Below are positions 4,989 to 5,001 of a stretch of DNA of 5,001 bases, piece by piece. Below the pieces are notes generated by a model. The model worked only from the letters and a program-made list of their open reading frames with translations, did no database searches and was not told the origin of the DNA. Source of the DNA: Methanobacteriota archaeon (lineage in GTDB: Archaea; Thermoplasmatota; JASEFT01; JAUWIS01); contig JAUWIS010000076.1 in assembly GCA_030605245.1 (NCBI GenBank), forward strand, positions 1 to 5,001, written 5' to 3'. Position numbers and translations under genes: made by a program. Position 1 is the stretch's first letter; every line of letters starts with the position of its first letter.

Positions 4989-5001
4989 TTTAGTGGTCAG
5001 G

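Overview
The window looks like a piece of an archaeal chromosome of low G+C, probably euryarchaeal, with the class left open. The signs are AT-rich TATA boxes preceded by purine-rich BRE-like stretches, one start codon with no Shine-Dalgarno site and another with a TATA box 28 nt upstream (both leaderless-looking), a TtuA/NcsA-type tRNA thiolase, and a subtilase of archaeal style with a calcium-loop-like segment before its propeptide. Every gap between genes is shorter than 200 bases. No tRNA, rRNA, CRISPR array or insertion sequence was seen.

Left half (1-2843): a compact set of genes that reads as an undescribed RiPP (ribosomally made, post-translationally modified peptide) locus. On the minus strand, in order of transcription, are a 62-residue small protein with a very strong ribosome binding site (2382-2194), a 503-residue radical SAM/SPASM maturase with a PqqD-like peptide-recognition domain at its N-terminus (2126-615), and a secreted subtilisin-family (S8) protease that overlaps the maturase by 4 bases and runs off the left edge (618-1). 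A 7-bp hairpin sits on the stop codon of the small gene. A divergent 93-residue winged-helix regulator (2562-2843, plus strand) shares the promoter region. That region holds a perfect 7-1-7 palindrome and a pair of inverted 9-mers about five helical turns apart, which are good candidates for its operators. I propose that the small protein is the precursor, the radical SAM protein modifies it, the protease trims it or acts after export, and the winged-helix protein controls the unit. Precursor identity and chemistry are inference.

Right half (2921-4927, all minus strand): a promoter near 4975 with a 7-5-7 inverted repeat at the expected transcription start drives a membrane-anchored DUF4430 protein and, 9 nt later, a DUF6580-like ECF-type membrane protein. 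Together these look like the substrate-binding and membrane parts of a vitamin importer, with cobalamin the best guess. The ttuA-type gene for tRNA 2-thiolation follows after 21 nt and appears to have its own leaderless promoter inside the end of the membrane-protein gene. It converges on the winged-helix gene, and the 77-base gap between them carries oligo-T tracts on both strands.
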